This document shows positions 1 to 7,949 of a stretch of 57,094 nucleotides of DNA, piece by piece (positions within the stretch are counted from its first letter, which is position 1; the number at the start of each line of letters is the position of its first letter). Under the pieces are notes generated by a model that worked only from the letters and a program-made list of their open reading frames with translations, had not been told where the DNA came from and did no database searches. Where the stretch lies: positions 1-57,094 of the forward strand of contig JAEDEY010000003.1 of the NCBI GenBank assembly GCA_016293065.1, given 5' to 3'. The translations under genes and the position numbers were made by a program. This DNA comes from Bacteroidales bacterium (GTDB lineage Bacteria; Bacteroidota; Bacteroidia; Bacteroidales; UBA3663).

Positions 1-326
1 CACGCGAAGGCGATGACGTCAACCCTGAACGTAAATCATCGGGCAGTCAGTTCTATATCGTCTGGGGCAAGACATTCGAGACAGACTCGCTGCTTGACGC
101 ATGCTATGAACAGACCAAGCGCATGGGCACTGCTCCTATCGCCGATGAGGTGCGCGAGACCTACCGCACATTGGGAGGCACGCCACATCTCGACGGCATA
201 TACACGGTGTTTGGCGAAGTGTTGTCGGGACTTGAGGTGGTAGATTCAATACAGAACGCAGCGACCGACGAGAACGACCGGCCAATAGAAGATATTATTG
301 TAACATCAATAAAGATCAAGAAATGA
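1..326 (+). CDS. Cyclophilin-type peptidyl-prolyl isomerase, C-terminal part
   Basis: The 5' end lies outside the window; the reading frame is open from base 3. The visible 107 residues carry the cyclophilin core GSQFYIVWGK and, downstream, the YTVFGEV block followed by VVDSI, which in this family precede the last beta strand. Cyclophilins catalyse cis-trans isomerisation of X-Pro bonds; many Bacteroidales copies are secreted or periplasmic, but the N-terminus needed to decide location is not visible. The stop codon overlaps the start of the next gene (ATGA), so the two are probably co-transcribed and translationally coupled. Family assignment is firm; substrate unknown. Confidence 0.9.
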   Translation, partial: REGDDVNPERKSSGSQFYIVWGKTFETDSLLDACYEQTKRMGTAPIADEVRETYRTLGGTPHLDGIYTVFGEVLSGLEVVDSIQNAATDENDRPIEDIIVTSIKIKK

Positions 327-1525
327 AGACCATAGAAAAGCGCTATTTGGTGCCATTCCTTCTGGTGAGCTCGCTCTTCCTGCTCTGGGGATTGGCCAAC
401 AGTATGACCGACACATTGATTGCCGCATTCAAGAATGTGATGCAGATGAGCGACATACAGTCATCGCTCATTGTCTTTGCCTTCTATGGCTCGTATTTCT
501 GCTTTGCACTGCCTGCAGCACTTTTCATTCGCAAATACAGCTATAAGGCAGGCGTGTTGCTCGGCTTGTCGCTCTATGCGGCAGGAGCTATCATGTTCTA
601 CCCTGCAGCTCACATTGCCACCTATGGTTTTTATTTGCTGGCTATCTATGTGCTGGCTGGAGGCTGCTCGATACTTGAGACAACCGCCAATCCATATATT
701 CTCTCGATGGGAAGTCCTGAGACAGCAACACGCCGACTGAATATTGCGCAGTCGCTAAACCCCGTGGGTTCAATCTCGGGCATCGTGCTCAGCCAGACCT
801 TCATCCTCTCGAACATCAGCCTGAATGCCATCTCGGGAACATATTTGGTCCTGGGCTTTGTGCTCGTGGCAATACTTATAGCAATGGTTTTTGCCAAGAT
901 GCCATTGGGTAATGACGGAGGTGGAGACAGACTGCTCAAATCTACACGCGAATCGTTTGGCCGACTGATTCACAACCGCCGTTATGTCTTTGGCGTTGTA
1001 GCGCAGTTCTTCTACGTTGGTGCACAGACTGGCGTGTGGTCATATATCATACGCATCATGATGAAGGAGTTTGGCTTTGTCGAACACGAAGCTGCAGACT
1101 TCTACCTCGCCTCGATCATCTGCTTCTGTGTGGCTCGATGGTTCTTCACCTGGCTCATGGGTTATTTCAAGCCTGCCAAGCTGATGGCTATAGCTGCAGC
1201 ACTCTGCATTGTGCTCAGTGCAATCGTGGTTTGGGGTGCTGGAACAGGCTGGCTATTGGCTACGGCACTTGTGCTCATCAGCTTCTTCATGAGTCTGCAG
1301 TTCCCTACCATATATGGCATTGCCCTTGAAGGAATAGGCGATGATGCCAAGATAGGTGCTTCGGGACTCATCATGGCAATTCTTGGCGGAGCACTAATCA
1401 CACCGCTTCAAGGTAAGGTGAGCGATATGTTCGATATCTACACAGCTTATCTTGTGCCGCTCGTTTGTTTTGTCGTTGTGCTGGCATACAGCTTATATAA
1501 CTGCAAAAGCAAACAAAAAGTGTGA
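323..1525 (+). CDS. fucP: MFS sugar permease, FucP-like (L-fucose:H+ symporter family)
   Basis: A 400-residue polytopic membrane protein of the major facilitator superfamily, closest by recognition to the L-fucose:proton symporter FucP. The N-terminal LFLLWGLAN signature is present, and the two acidic residues known to matter in E. coli FucP (Asp46, Glu135) have counterparts at Asp30 (MTD) and Glu119 (LETTANPY). It is slightly shorter than E. coli FucP (438 aa), mainly at the N-terminus. The start ATG overlaps the stop of the cyclophilin gene. No fucose catabolic gene is adjacent, so the substrate (fucose, glucose/galactose or another hexose) is inferred from family only. Confidence 0.8.
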   Translation: MKTIEKRYLVPFLLVSSLFLLWGLANSMTDTLIAAFKNVMQMSDIQSSLIVFAFYGSYFCFALPAALFIRKYSYKAGVLLGLSLYAAGAIMFYPAAHIATYGFYLLAIYVLAGGCSILETTANPYILSMGSPETATRRLNIAQSLNPVGSISGIVLSQTFILSNISLNAISGTYLVLGFVLVAILIAMVFAKMPLGNDGGGDRLLKSTRESFGRLIHNRRYVFGVVAQFFYVGAQTGVWSYIIRIMMKEFGFVEHEAADFYLASIICFCVARWFFTWLMGYFKPAKLMAIAAALCIVLSAIVVWGAGTGWLLATALVLISFFMSLQFPTIYGIALEGIGDDAKIGASGLIMAILGGALITPLQGKVSDMFDIYTAYLVPLVCFVVVLAYSLYNCKSKQKV

Positions 1526-1539
1526 AATAATAAGGTGTA

Positions 1540-1583
1540 AATTGCAAAATGTAGATTGCAAAGACTGTTTTTTTTTTTTTTTT
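1540..1583 (+). terminator. Putative terminator after fucP-like gene, with T16 tract
   Basis: TTGCAA at 1542-1547 can pair with TTGCAA at 1556-1561 across an 8-nt loop. Six bases later a run of 16 T follows (1568-1583). The stem is short, so termination strength is uncertain. Confidence 0.4.
1568..1583 (+). repeat. Homopolymer tract T16
   Basis: Sixteen consecutive T, 19 bp upstream of the -33 element of the MATE gene promoter. Runs of this length are prone to slippage. It may simply be the U-tract of the upstream terminator. Confidence 0.9.
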
Positions 1584-1602
1584 CTACTTTTTCTGAGATT
1601 TT

Positions 1603-1633
1603 TTTGTTATGTATTAAAAAATATGTAACTTTG
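1603..1633 (+). promoter_or_regulatory. Bacteroidota-type promoter of the MATE gene
   Basis: TTTG at 1603-1606 and TAACTTTG at 1626-1633 are separated by 19 bp, matching the sigma-ABfr -33/-7 consensus. The start codon lies 40 bp downstream. Confidence 0.7.
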
Positions 1634-1673
1634 AAGGTCAATAAACTTCGAATAGAAAATTCCCTGACCACAG

Positions 1674-3053
1674 ATGACTTACAAAGACAAAAGATCACAG
1701 GATTTGGCAACAAAACCGATAGGCAAGCTGCTTTGGCAGTTTGCTATACCGAGCCTTATAGCGATGTCGGCCAATTCGATATACAATCTCTGTGATAGTA
1801 TGTTCATTGGTCAAGGAGTGGGCCCTTTTGCAATAGCAGGACTCGCTATCTCGTTCCCTTTGATGAGTATCTCCAGCGCCTTTGGTGCAATGCTTGGTGT
1901 GGGTAGTGCAGCTCAGACCTCTATTGCCATGGGTGAGAACAATAAGGAGAGGGGATTGATGATATTGGGCAACATGCTTCGTATGGATGTGACCATTGCC
2001 CTTTGTTTTACAGTCATAGGCCTTGTGTTCCTTGAGCCTATACTTCGAGCCTTTGGCGCGAGTGACCAGACGCTGCCTTATGCCTACGACTATATGCACA
2101 TCATCATTGCTGGTAATATCATCACACATGTCTTTTTGGGCTTGTGCGATCAGTTGCGAGCTACGGGCAATCCTGAGAAGTCGATGAGGGCTCATTTGAT
2201 AGCCGTCTTTGTCAACCTCATTCTCGACCCTCTGTTTATCTTTGGTTTCGACCTTGGCATCAAGGGTGCTGCCTTTGCTACCATCCTTGGTCAGGTATGT
2301 GGTTTGATTTATGCAATTCGCTTCTTCTTCGACGAAAAGAATTTTTCGCATTTCAGCCGACATGGCTTAATCTTTGACGCTAAGATTGTCAAGGATATTG
2401 TGGCTATAGGAATGAGTCCGTTCCTCGTCAATGTATGTGGTAGTTTGATTGTCATACTCATCAATCGCACACTGAGGAATTATGGAAGTGACGATGGCGA
2501 TTTCTATGTTGGAGTGTATGGCTTGACCAGTCGTATGAATTCGTTGCTTGTGATGATGGTTTCAGGCTTCTCGCAGGGAATGCAGCCAATTGTGGGCTTT
2601 AATCTTGGAGCCAAGAAGATTGACAGGGTGCACAAGGTCTTGAAACACGCATATTTCTATGCTACGGCTATCATGAGTCTTGGCTTCCTCCTAATCTTCA
2701 CTATACCAGGCACTGTAGCGTCACTGTTCTGTCCCGACGAACTGATGATTGAGAGTTGTATTCCTGCCTTCCGCATCATGCTGTGTGCTTTGCCATTGGT
2801 CGGAGGACAGATTATCACCACCACCTTCTTCCAGTCGATAAAGAAGCCGAAAGTGTCGATATTCCTGTCTATGACACGTCAGCTCATAATCTTGGTGCCG
2901 ATGCTGTTCATCCTACCTCCGATACTCGGAGTGAACGGTGTATGGTGTGCAATACCGTTATCAGAAGCAGGATCAGCATTCCTCGCAATGTATTTGTTAG
3001 GCAAAGAGCTGAGAAACAATTCTCAGATGTCTCCGTTGTCGGCAAAAGAGTAA
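1674..3053 (+). CDS. MATE family multidrug/Na+ efflux transporter
   Basis: A 459-residue protein with about 12 predicted membrane helices and two related halves, the usual MATE layout and length. The N-terminal region (PIGKLLWQFAIPSLIA, then NSIYNLCDSMFIGQGVG) is the characteristic first-helix MATE signature, and the second half has a matching helix after residue 235. MATE proteins export cationic drugs or metabolites in exchange for H+ or Na+; the substrate cannot be read here. Transcription probably starts from the promoter at 1603-1633. Its 3' end overlaps the 3' end of the convergent radC gene by 31 bp (3023-3053). Confidence 0.9.
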   Translation: MTYKDKRSQDLATKPIGKLLWQFAIPSLIAMSANSIYNLCDSMFIGQGVGPFAIAGLAISFPLMSISSAFGAMLGVGSAAQTSIAMGENNKERGLMILGNMLRMDVTIALCFTVIGLVFLEPILRAFGASDQTLPYAYDYMHIIIAGNIITHVFLGLCDQLRATGNPEKSMRAHLIAVFVNLILDPLFIFGFDLGIKGAAFATILGQVCGLIYAIRFFFDEKNFSHFSRHGLIFDAKIVKDIVAIGMSPFLVNVCGSLIVILINRTLRNYGSDDGDFYVGVYGLTSRMNSLLVMMVSGFSQGMQPIVGFNLGAKKIDRVHKVLKHAYFYATAIMSLGFLLIFTIPGTVASLFCPDELMIESCIPAFRIMLCALPLVGGQIITTTFFQSIKKPKVSIFLSMTRQLIILVPMLFILPPILGVNGVWCAIPLSEAGSAFLAMYLLGKELRNNSQMSPLSAKE

Positions 3054-3721
3054 TATTTCCCATCAGAGATAATCAAATGGTCTATGAGGCGCACGTCGAA
3101 TAAGGCGAGTGCCTCTTTTGCTTTTTTTGTCAATTCTTTGTCGGGTATGCTTGGCTTGATGCCAGAGTGGGGATGATTGTGGCACAATGCCACATACGAA
3201 GCCATGTGTTCGATGGCATGTTGAGAAATCTTTCGGAGATCGGCACACGTGGCATCTACGCCTCCTATGCTAATGCAGTATTTTGCCAATGTCTTGCCAT
3301 TCTTTGACATGTATAATGCCCAAAGCTGTTCGTGGTCGAGACACGATAGTTCTGTGTTGAACTGTGCAAATACGGCTTGGCTACTGTTGACAACAATCGC
3401 AGAAGAGCGAGACTGTTCTTCGGCTCGCGTTATGCGCTTTCCGAGTTCTATTGCAGCTTTGATGTGGCATGATTTGGCGGGACCTAATCCCTTTATGTCT
3501 TTGTTGTCGGCATTGCCGTTGCGCATTATGGTATGGGCGAATTCCACTATGTTATTATGGCAACGAGACAATATGGTTCTTGCAATGTCGACTGCAGTTT
3601 GTCCTGAGTGACCTGTATTAATAAGGATAGCCAACAGCTCAGTGTCAGTGAGAGCTTCTGGGCCATTGGCCATCATTTTTTCACGCGGACGATCGGTTGA
3701 AGCCCAATCGTTGATATTCAT
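3023..3721 (-). CDS. radC: RadC-family JAB-domain protein
   Basis: A 232-residue protein with the RadC layout: an N-terminal helix-hairpin-helix part (RPREKMMANGPEALTDTELLAI, then IKGLGPAKS) and a C-terminal JAB/MPN metalloprotease-like domain. The metal motif is intact: HNHP, ten residues between the second His and Asp (H-x10-D), then DHLII. The family is named for radiation sensitivity but its biochemical role is unresolved. The start codon directly abuts the efp stop codon with no intervening base, so it is read from the same message. It ends inside the convergent MATE gene. Confidence 0.92.
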   Translation of the reverse strand: MNINDWASTDRPREKMMANGPEALTDTELLAILINTGHSGQTAVDIARTILSRCHNNIVEFAHTIMRNGNADNKDIKGLGPAKSCHIKAAIELGKRITRAEEQSRSSAIVVNSSQAVFAQFNTELSCLDHEQLWALYMSKNGKTLAKYCISIGGVDATCADLRKISQHAIEHMASYVALCHNHPHSGIKPSIPDKELTKKAKEALALFDVRLIDHLIISDGKYYSFADNGDI

Positions 3722-4288
3722 TTATTTTGCACGTTCTACATATTCACCAGTGCTTGTCTTAACCACGATCTTCTCACCTTGGTTGATGAAGAGAGGTACG
3801 CGAACAGTTGAGCCGGTCTCAACTGTTGCAGGCTTCATTGCGTTGGTAGCAGTGTTGCCCATGAGGCCAGGTTCGCAGTAAGTAATCTCAAGGATAGTCT
3901 TGTCAGGCATTTCAGCTGTGAGGATAGTGTCGGTAGAAGTATCGCTCAATACGTCAACGATGTCGCCTTCCTTCATATAGTCACCACCAGTGATCATCTT
4001 CTTGTCGATGGTTACCTGGTCGAAAGTTTCCTGATTCATGAATACTGCATCTTCGCCATCCATGTAAAGGAACTGATAAGGACGACGCTCTACACGTACA
4101 TCTTCGAGGACTTCGCCAATGTTGAAGCGCTTTTCAACTACGTAGCCAGAAACTACATCCTTGAGTTTAGTGCGCATGAAAGTGTTACCTTTACCTGGCT
4201 TAACGTGGAGGAACTCTACAACCACCTGAAGCTTGCCATCTACACGGATTACTGTTCCGTTCTTAATGTCTTGTGACTTAATTGCCAT
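3722..4288 (-). CDS. efp: Translation elongation factor P
   Basis: A full-length 188-residue EF-P with KOW-like N-terminal domain, central OB domain and C-terminal OB domain ending near EYVERAK. EF-P binds ribosomes stalled at consecutive prolines and promotes peptide-bond formation. The modifiable tip loop reads KPGKGN, with Lys33 at the position that is lysylated in E. coli or otherwise modified elsewhere; no modification enzyme gene is in the window. It is transcribed from the minus-strand promoter at 4332-4363, divergent from rpmH, and followed without spacing by radC. Confidence 0.97.
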   Translation of the reverse strand: MAIKSQDIKNGTVIRVDGKLQVVVEFLHVKPGKGNTFMRTKLKDVVSGYVVEKRFNIGEVLEDVRVERRPYQFLYMDGEDAVFMNQETFDQVTIDKKMITGGDYMKEGDIVDVLSDTSTDTILTAEMPDKTILEITYCEPGLMGNTATNAMKPATVETGSTVRVPLFINQGEKIVVKTSTGEYVERAK

Positions 4289-4331
4289 GTCTAATATCTA
4301 TTTAATTGTTAATTATGTCATTTCGCGGGTG

Positions 4332-4363
4332 CAAAGATAAGGCATAATTGGCAAAATAACAAA
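4332..4363 (-). promoter_or_regulatory. Promoter of efp-radC
   Basis: Reading the minus strand, TTTG at 4363-4360 and TATCTTTG at 4339-4332 are separated by 20 bp. The sequence right after the -7 box (TTTGCACCCGC) is identical to that after the divergent rpmH promoter. Confidence 0.75.
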
Positions 4364-4389
4364 TTATTTTAAAGAAAAACGTAAAATGA

Positions 4390-4421
4390 TTTGGTAATTT
4401 GAGATAATATTACTAATTTTG
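4390..4421 (+). promoter_or_regulatory. Promoter of rpmH
   Basis: TTTG at 4390-4393 and TAATTTTG at 4414-4421 with 20 bp between them, followed by GCACCCGC. The rpmH start codon is about 80 bp downstream. Confidence 0.75.
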
Positions 4422-4503
4422 CACCCGCAAATTGAAATGGAAGTATCCGTTGGTTGCATATTATCGGTAAAAATAATAAAACAATATATAAAAGAGAAAA
4501 GCT

Positions 4504-4653
4504 ATGAAGATGACTTTCCAGCCTCATAACCATCGCCGTTTGCACAAGCATGGTTTCCGCTCTCGTATGGCTACTAAGAACGGCCGCCGCGTTCTCGCTG
4601 CTCGTCGTGCTAAGGGTCGTAAGAATTTGACTGTTGGTGACACTATGCGTTAA
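4504..4653 (+). CDS. rpmH: 50S ribosomal protein L34
   Basis: A 49-codon gene with the invariant L34 features: the N-terminal MKMTFQPHN block, KHGFRSRM in the middle and a Lys/Arg-rich second half (GRRVLAARRAKGRK). L34 is a small protein of the large ribosomal subunit that binds 23S rRNA. Length (49 aa) matches the family. It has its own promoter and a strong downstream hairpin at 4704-4743, so it looks monocistronic. The rpmH/efp divergent pair is a housekeeping arrangement; dnaA and rnpA, often beside rpmH in other phyla, are absent. Confidence 0.97.
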   Translation: MKMTFQPHNHRRLHKHGFRSRMATKNGRRVLAARRAKGRKNLTVGDTMR

Positions 4654-4703
4654 TTCGCCTTGGGTCACAGTTTAGAGTGCAACAATCACATTTGGTTGAT
4701 AAC

Positions 4704-4743
4704 GATGACTGCCGGGGGGAACTCAGGTGGTCATTAGTTTTTT
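4704..4743 (+). terminator. Rho-independent terminator of rpmH
   Basis: GATGACTGCC (4704-4713) pairs along its full length, with three G-U wobbles, with GGTGGTCATT (4726-4735); a T-rich tail (AGTTTTTT) follows. Confidence 0.75.
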
Positions 4744-4751
4744 AAACGATC

Positions 4752-6323
4752 ATGTATATGAAGAGTCGTATCATAAGTATCCTGAACGAACTGAAGCTGG
4801 GGGTGTATGAGAAAGATGCCGAACTGAGCCTGTCGCTACTTGCTGCATTGGCTGGGCAGAGCATTCTGCTGCTTGGACCTCCTGGTGTGGCTAAGAGCAT
4901 GGTGGCGCGTCGTCTGAAACATGCTTTCTGTGATGCCCGTTCGTTCGAGTATCTGATGTCGCGCTTCTCTACTCCCGACGAGATCTTCGGCCCTGTCAGC
5001 ATCTCGCGACTCAAGGAAGCCGATTGCTATGAGCGTGCCACCGAGGGCTATCTGCCGAGTGCCGACGTGGTCTTTCTCGACGAGATATGGAAGGCTGGTC
5101 CTGCAATTCAGAACACACTCCTGACCGTCATCAACGAGAAGACCTATCTCAATGGCGCGACGCAGATGCACCTGCCTCTGAAACTTCTAATTGCCGCGAG
5201 CAACGAGCTGCCGACTGAAGGAGAGGGGCTTGAGGCGATCTTTGACCGTTTCATTGTGCGTGTGCTGTCGAAACCTATCAGCAGCGAAACGGCTTTCTAC
5301 GAGATGGTCAAGGGCGCGAAGCCGACTGAGGCACAACAGAGCGTTACGCAGGCATTCTCGGCCGAAGAATACCAGTCTGTCCAGAAAGAGATCGACGAGG
5401 TGGATGTGCCGATGAAAGTGCTCTTGGCAATAACACGCATACGCAAGGAGCTGAAGGATGTGAAGCTGCCGAATCAGGATGTACACCGCGAGATATATGT
5501 GAGCGACCGCCGCTGGAAGAATATAGTGCGACTGCTCAAGACATCTGCTTTCCTGCACGACCGCAAGGAGGTGATACTTGCCGACTTGCAGATTGCCGTG
5601 CATTGCCTTTGGAGTGAGCCCGACGAGATTGTGCCAATTGGAGAGATTGTGGCTCGTGCCATTTTCAGCGAGTATCTCGACCGTCTGGCAGCAGTGCAGA
5701 AGGCTGTTAGCTTTGGCATGAACGTGCGTCGTGTGAGAGAATCGCTCGAACGGGCTCACGAACGTGGAGACCATCGCGATGACGACCTGATCATCTTCGA
5801 CCATTTCTATTATGGCGTAGATGAGAAAGCGTCGCCTAATACATATATTTGGGTGACCGACTTCCGTAGTATGCCGACACACACTCAGAATGAACCGGCT
5901 GTGCGTGGCGTGATGTATCAGGATCCAAACTGTCTGAAACGCAAGATAGTGCGAGCCTTCACCAATCCCGACAATATCGGCGAATATGGCGTGGAGCTGA
6001 CGCGCGTCAATCTGTATCGCGACTCGTCTGCATTGTATATCAACGGTGTGCGCTGTCCGATGCGCCGAGGCTTGCGAGGGTCGGTGCTCGAACAGGCTTC
6101 GGGTCTCGAACCTGCAGGCAAGAGGGGCAATGCCAATCCTGAGCAGTATGAGACCGAGGTCGATAGTTTGTTTCAGGAGGCTGTGATGCTCAGCAATTCT
6201 TTTAAGTCGCATCTTTTCGTGTCCGAGGCTGTGACTAAGCTCGTTGCCGGTCAGATGGATATCTTCAAGCGACAGATAGCCTTGCTCCGTGCCGACGTGC
6301 GCAAGCTTGTTTATGACGAATAG
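4752..6323 (+). CDS. ravA: MoxR-family AAA+ ATPase, RavA-like
   Basis: A 523-residue AAA+ ATPase. Walker A is GPPGVAKS at residues 42-49, Walker B VVFLDE at 106-111, sensor 1 is in the IAASNELP stretch and an arginine-finger-like IFDRF follows. The MoxR/RavA subfamily works with a VWA-domain partner as a chaperone-like remodelling machine; in E. coli RavA-ViaA has been linked to acid stress lysine decarboxylase and respiratory complexes. Here the VWA gene overlaps the stop codon immediately downstream, supporting the RavA/ViaA reading. The C-terminal ~200 residues are family-specific. ATG codons at 4752 and 4758 are both possible starts. Confidence 0.85.
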   Translation: MYMKSRIISILNELKLGVYEKDAELSLSLLAALAGQSILLLGPPGVAKSMVARRLKHAFCDARSFEYLMSRFSTPDEIFGPVSISRLKEADCYERATEGYLPSADVVFLDEIWKAGPAIQNTLLTVINEKTYLNGATQMHLPLKLLIAASNELPTEGEGLEAIFDRFIVRVLSKPISSETAFYEMVKGAKPTEAQQSVTQAFSAEEYQSVQKEIDEVDVPMKVLLAITRIRKELKDVKLPNQDVHREIYVSDRRWKNIVRLLKTSAFLHDRKEVILADLQIAVHCLWSEPDEIVPIGEIVARAIFSEYLDRLAAVQKAVSFGMNVRRVRESLERAHERGDHRDDDLIIFDHFYYGVDEKASPNTYIWVTDFRSMPTHTQNEPAVRGVMYQDPNCLKRKIVRAFTNPDNIGEYGVELTRVNLYRDSSALYINGVRCPMRRGLRGSVLEQASGLEPAGKRGNANPEQYETEVDSLFQEAVMLSNSFKSHLFVSEAVTKLVAGQMDIFKRQIALLRADVRKLVYDE

Positions 6324-7462
6324 TGATGTACCTGCATTTTCCTGCACATATCGATAATATCGAGAAAGTCCTTTGCAACGACATGGAAGGGGCTTTCCGT
6401 GTTGCTATCGACAATCGTCTGCGGTTCATGAGGATGCGTGGCATGACTGACCCTTACGAACTGGCTCAGGTGCAGCAGGACTACATCAACGAGTTCCTGC
6501 CTCGTCAGCAGGAGTTGCTCGACAAGTATCTCACTGTAGTGCCTGAATATGTGGCTCAGCATGCTGTGAGCGACGATGAGTTTGAGCAGTGCTGGGCTCT
6601 GATGGGAGGTTTATGGAATGTGCTGGAGTTTGAGCGCATCAGACTCATTGTTGGTTTGCAGAAGCAGTATCCTCAGGTGCTGGAAGTGGCAAAGGTGCTT
6701 GGCAGAATAGCTGATGAGGAAGGCGGCGAACGTGTGCCGCTTGGAGGAGGCAATACCAAGAAGATCGAGCACGCTGCTCCTTCCGATATCGAGGGTGTGA
6801 CCATCGGCAATGACCTCACGTCTATGCTGCCGAGCGAGATGGCGCAGATGGTTGACGACGACCTGAATGGCTTGTTTGTCTATAAGTTCGCCACGCGCAA
6901 TCTTCAGAACTTCCGCTACAAGAGTGCCGTGATGCATCCTTCGCACAAGCTGCAGTTGCGTCGTGCCCGTCAGAAAGGACCGATGGTGGTATGTCTCGAC
7001 ACATCGGGCAGCATGGCAGGTCAGCCCGAACGTATCACTCATGCGCTGATAGTCAAGCTGCTGCAATTGGCATTGCGTCAGGATCGCGACTTCCTGCTCA
7101 TAGCTTTCTCATATATGGCAAAGGCATTTGAGGTACGACAGAACCGAGCTCGTCTGCTCGATTTCTTCCGAAAACAAGCCAGTGGCGATACCGATGTGAC
7201 CGATATGCTTGAGTTGTGCATCGACACCCTGATGAGCAAGCCAGAATATATGAGTGCCGACGTGTGCTTGGTCAGCGACTACAAGATGCCTGTAGCCAAC
7301 GACTCTCTGATGAAGCGCGTCATGGACTTGCGGGAAAGGGGAACAAGGTTCTATGGCTTGCAGATAGGCGAGACCTCTTTCAAGGAATGGCCAAGGTATT
7401 TCTACAGGATATGGCAACTCAACTATAAGCTGAATATTCGTCCGAGTTATGTGATGAAATAA
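6323..7462 (+). CDS. viaA: VWA-domain protein, ViaA-like partner of the RavA-type ATPase
   Basis: The C-terminal half is a von Willebrand factor A domain with an intact MIDAS motif DTSGSMAG (about residues 226-233) and the later Thr/Asp positions (SGDTDV, LVSDY). The N-terminal half is helical and unrecognised. VWA proteins paired with MoxR ATPases act as substrate adaptors. Length (about 379 aa) is shorter than E. coli ViaA (483 aa). The start is GTG 6323, overlapping the ravA TAG stop, or more likely the ATG at 6326. Translational coupling with ravA is expected. The target of the pair is unknown. Confidence 0.82.
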   Translation: MMYLHFPAHIDNIEKVLCNDMEGAFRVAIDNRLRFMRMRGMTDPYELAQVQQDYINEFLPRQQELLDKYLTVVPEYVAQHAVSDDEFEQCWALMGGLWNVLEFERIRLIVGLQKQYPQVLEVAKVLGRIADEEGGERVPLGGGNTKKIEHAAPSDIEGVTIGNDLTSMLPSEMAQMVDDDLNGLFVYKFATRNLQNFRYKSAVMHPSHKLQLRRARQKGPMVVCLDTSGSMAGQPERITHALIVKLLQLALRQDRDFLLIAFSYMAKAFEVRQNRARLLDFFRKQASGDTDVTDMLELCIDTLMSKPEYMSADVCLVSDYKMPVANDSLMKRVMDLRERGTRFYGLQIGETSFKEWPRYFYRIWQLNYKLNIRPSYVMK

Positions 7463-7465
7463 GAA

Positions 7466-7495
7466 AAAGCAGATAGCCTTGCGACTATCTGCTTT
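7466..7495. terminator. Bidirectional terminator between viaA-like gene and rpmE2
   Basis: Perfect 11-bp stem, AAAGCAGATAG (7466-7476) with CTATCTGCTTT (7485-7495), 8-nt loop. It is flanked by T-rich sequence on the plus side and the T's of the minus side, and lies between convergent genes. Confidence 0.8.
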
Positions 7496-7520
7496 ATTTC
7501 TTTTGTCGTCAGGAAGTAGA

Positions 7521-7769
7521 TTACTTCTTCTTGCCGTAGCGGTTGAGGAACTTGTCAACACGACCTGCGGTATCAACGAGCTTGTGCTTGCCAGTGTAGA
7601 ATGGGTGAGAAGCACTTGTGATTTCGAGCTTTACGAGTGGATACTCAACGCCGTCGATCTCGACAGTCTCCTTAGTGTTGATAGTTGAACGTGAGATGAA
7701 AGTCACATCGTTTGACATGTCCTTGAATGCTACAGGACGATAGTTTTCTGGGTGAATACCTTTTTTCAT
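7521..7769 (-). CDS. rpmE2: 50S ribosomal protein L31, type B (zinc-independent)
   Basis: An 82-residue L31 of the type B form: it begins MKKGIHPENYRPV, contains TSASHPFYTGK and has no cysteine, so it lacks the zinc ribbon of type A L31. L31 bridges the two ribosomal subunits. In many bacteria the cysteine-free form replaces the zinc form under zinc limitation; whether a second L31 exists elsewhere in this genome cannot be seen. It has a predicted promoter about 120 bp upstream and thus a long leader with two palindromes. Confidence 0.95.
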   Translation of the reverse strand: MKKGIHPENYRPVAFKDMSNDVTFISRSTINTKETVEIDGVEYPLVKLEITSASHPFYTGKHKLVDTAGRVDKFLNRYGKKK

Positions 7770-7811
7770 TTTATTTAATTGTTAGGGCTTTGATTCTTAC
7801 ATCCAGCGGAC

Positions 7812-7831
7812 TCCCATGGGAAAGGTTAACC
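7812..7831 (-). promoter_or_regulatory. Palindromes in the rpmE2 leader
   Basis: The leader between the predicted promoter and the rpmE2 start holds two perfect palindromes two bases apart: TCCCATGGGA (7812-7821) and GGTTAACC (7824-7831). They could form an RNA structure for autogenous control by L31 or be an operator. No known L31 leader family was recognised. Confidence 0.35.
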
Positions 7832-7891
7832 CAAAGGTGATACGCTTTCAATAGACATCTCGCCTTGTTAATATTGTTCAATTAGCGACCG

Positions 7892-7923
7892 CAAAGTTAG
7901 CGAAAATGCTCAATATCACCAAA
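7892..7923 (-). promoter_or_regulatory. Promoter of rpmE2
   Basis: On the minus strand TTTG (7923-7920) and TAACTTTG (7899-7892) are separated by 20 bp, matching the Bacteroidota consensus. Confidence 0.65.
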
Positions 7924-7949
7924 TATTTTGCAGAAAAATGTCGAAAAAC

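Noticed and set aside
1695..2363. 222-codon minus-strand frame inside the MATE gene
   Set aside because: Antisense shadow of a recognised transporter; no start context or family features.
4504..4653. rpmH as a marker of the chromosome origin
   Set aside because: In many bacteria rpmH is next to rnpA and dnaA, but neither is present here, so it gives no support to an origin near 4.5 kb.
5187..6347. Open frame of 386 codons on the minus strand inside the ravA-like gene
   Set aside because: Exactly antisense to a well-supported AAA+ ATPase; product is His/Leu-rich without motifs, as expected of a shadow frame.
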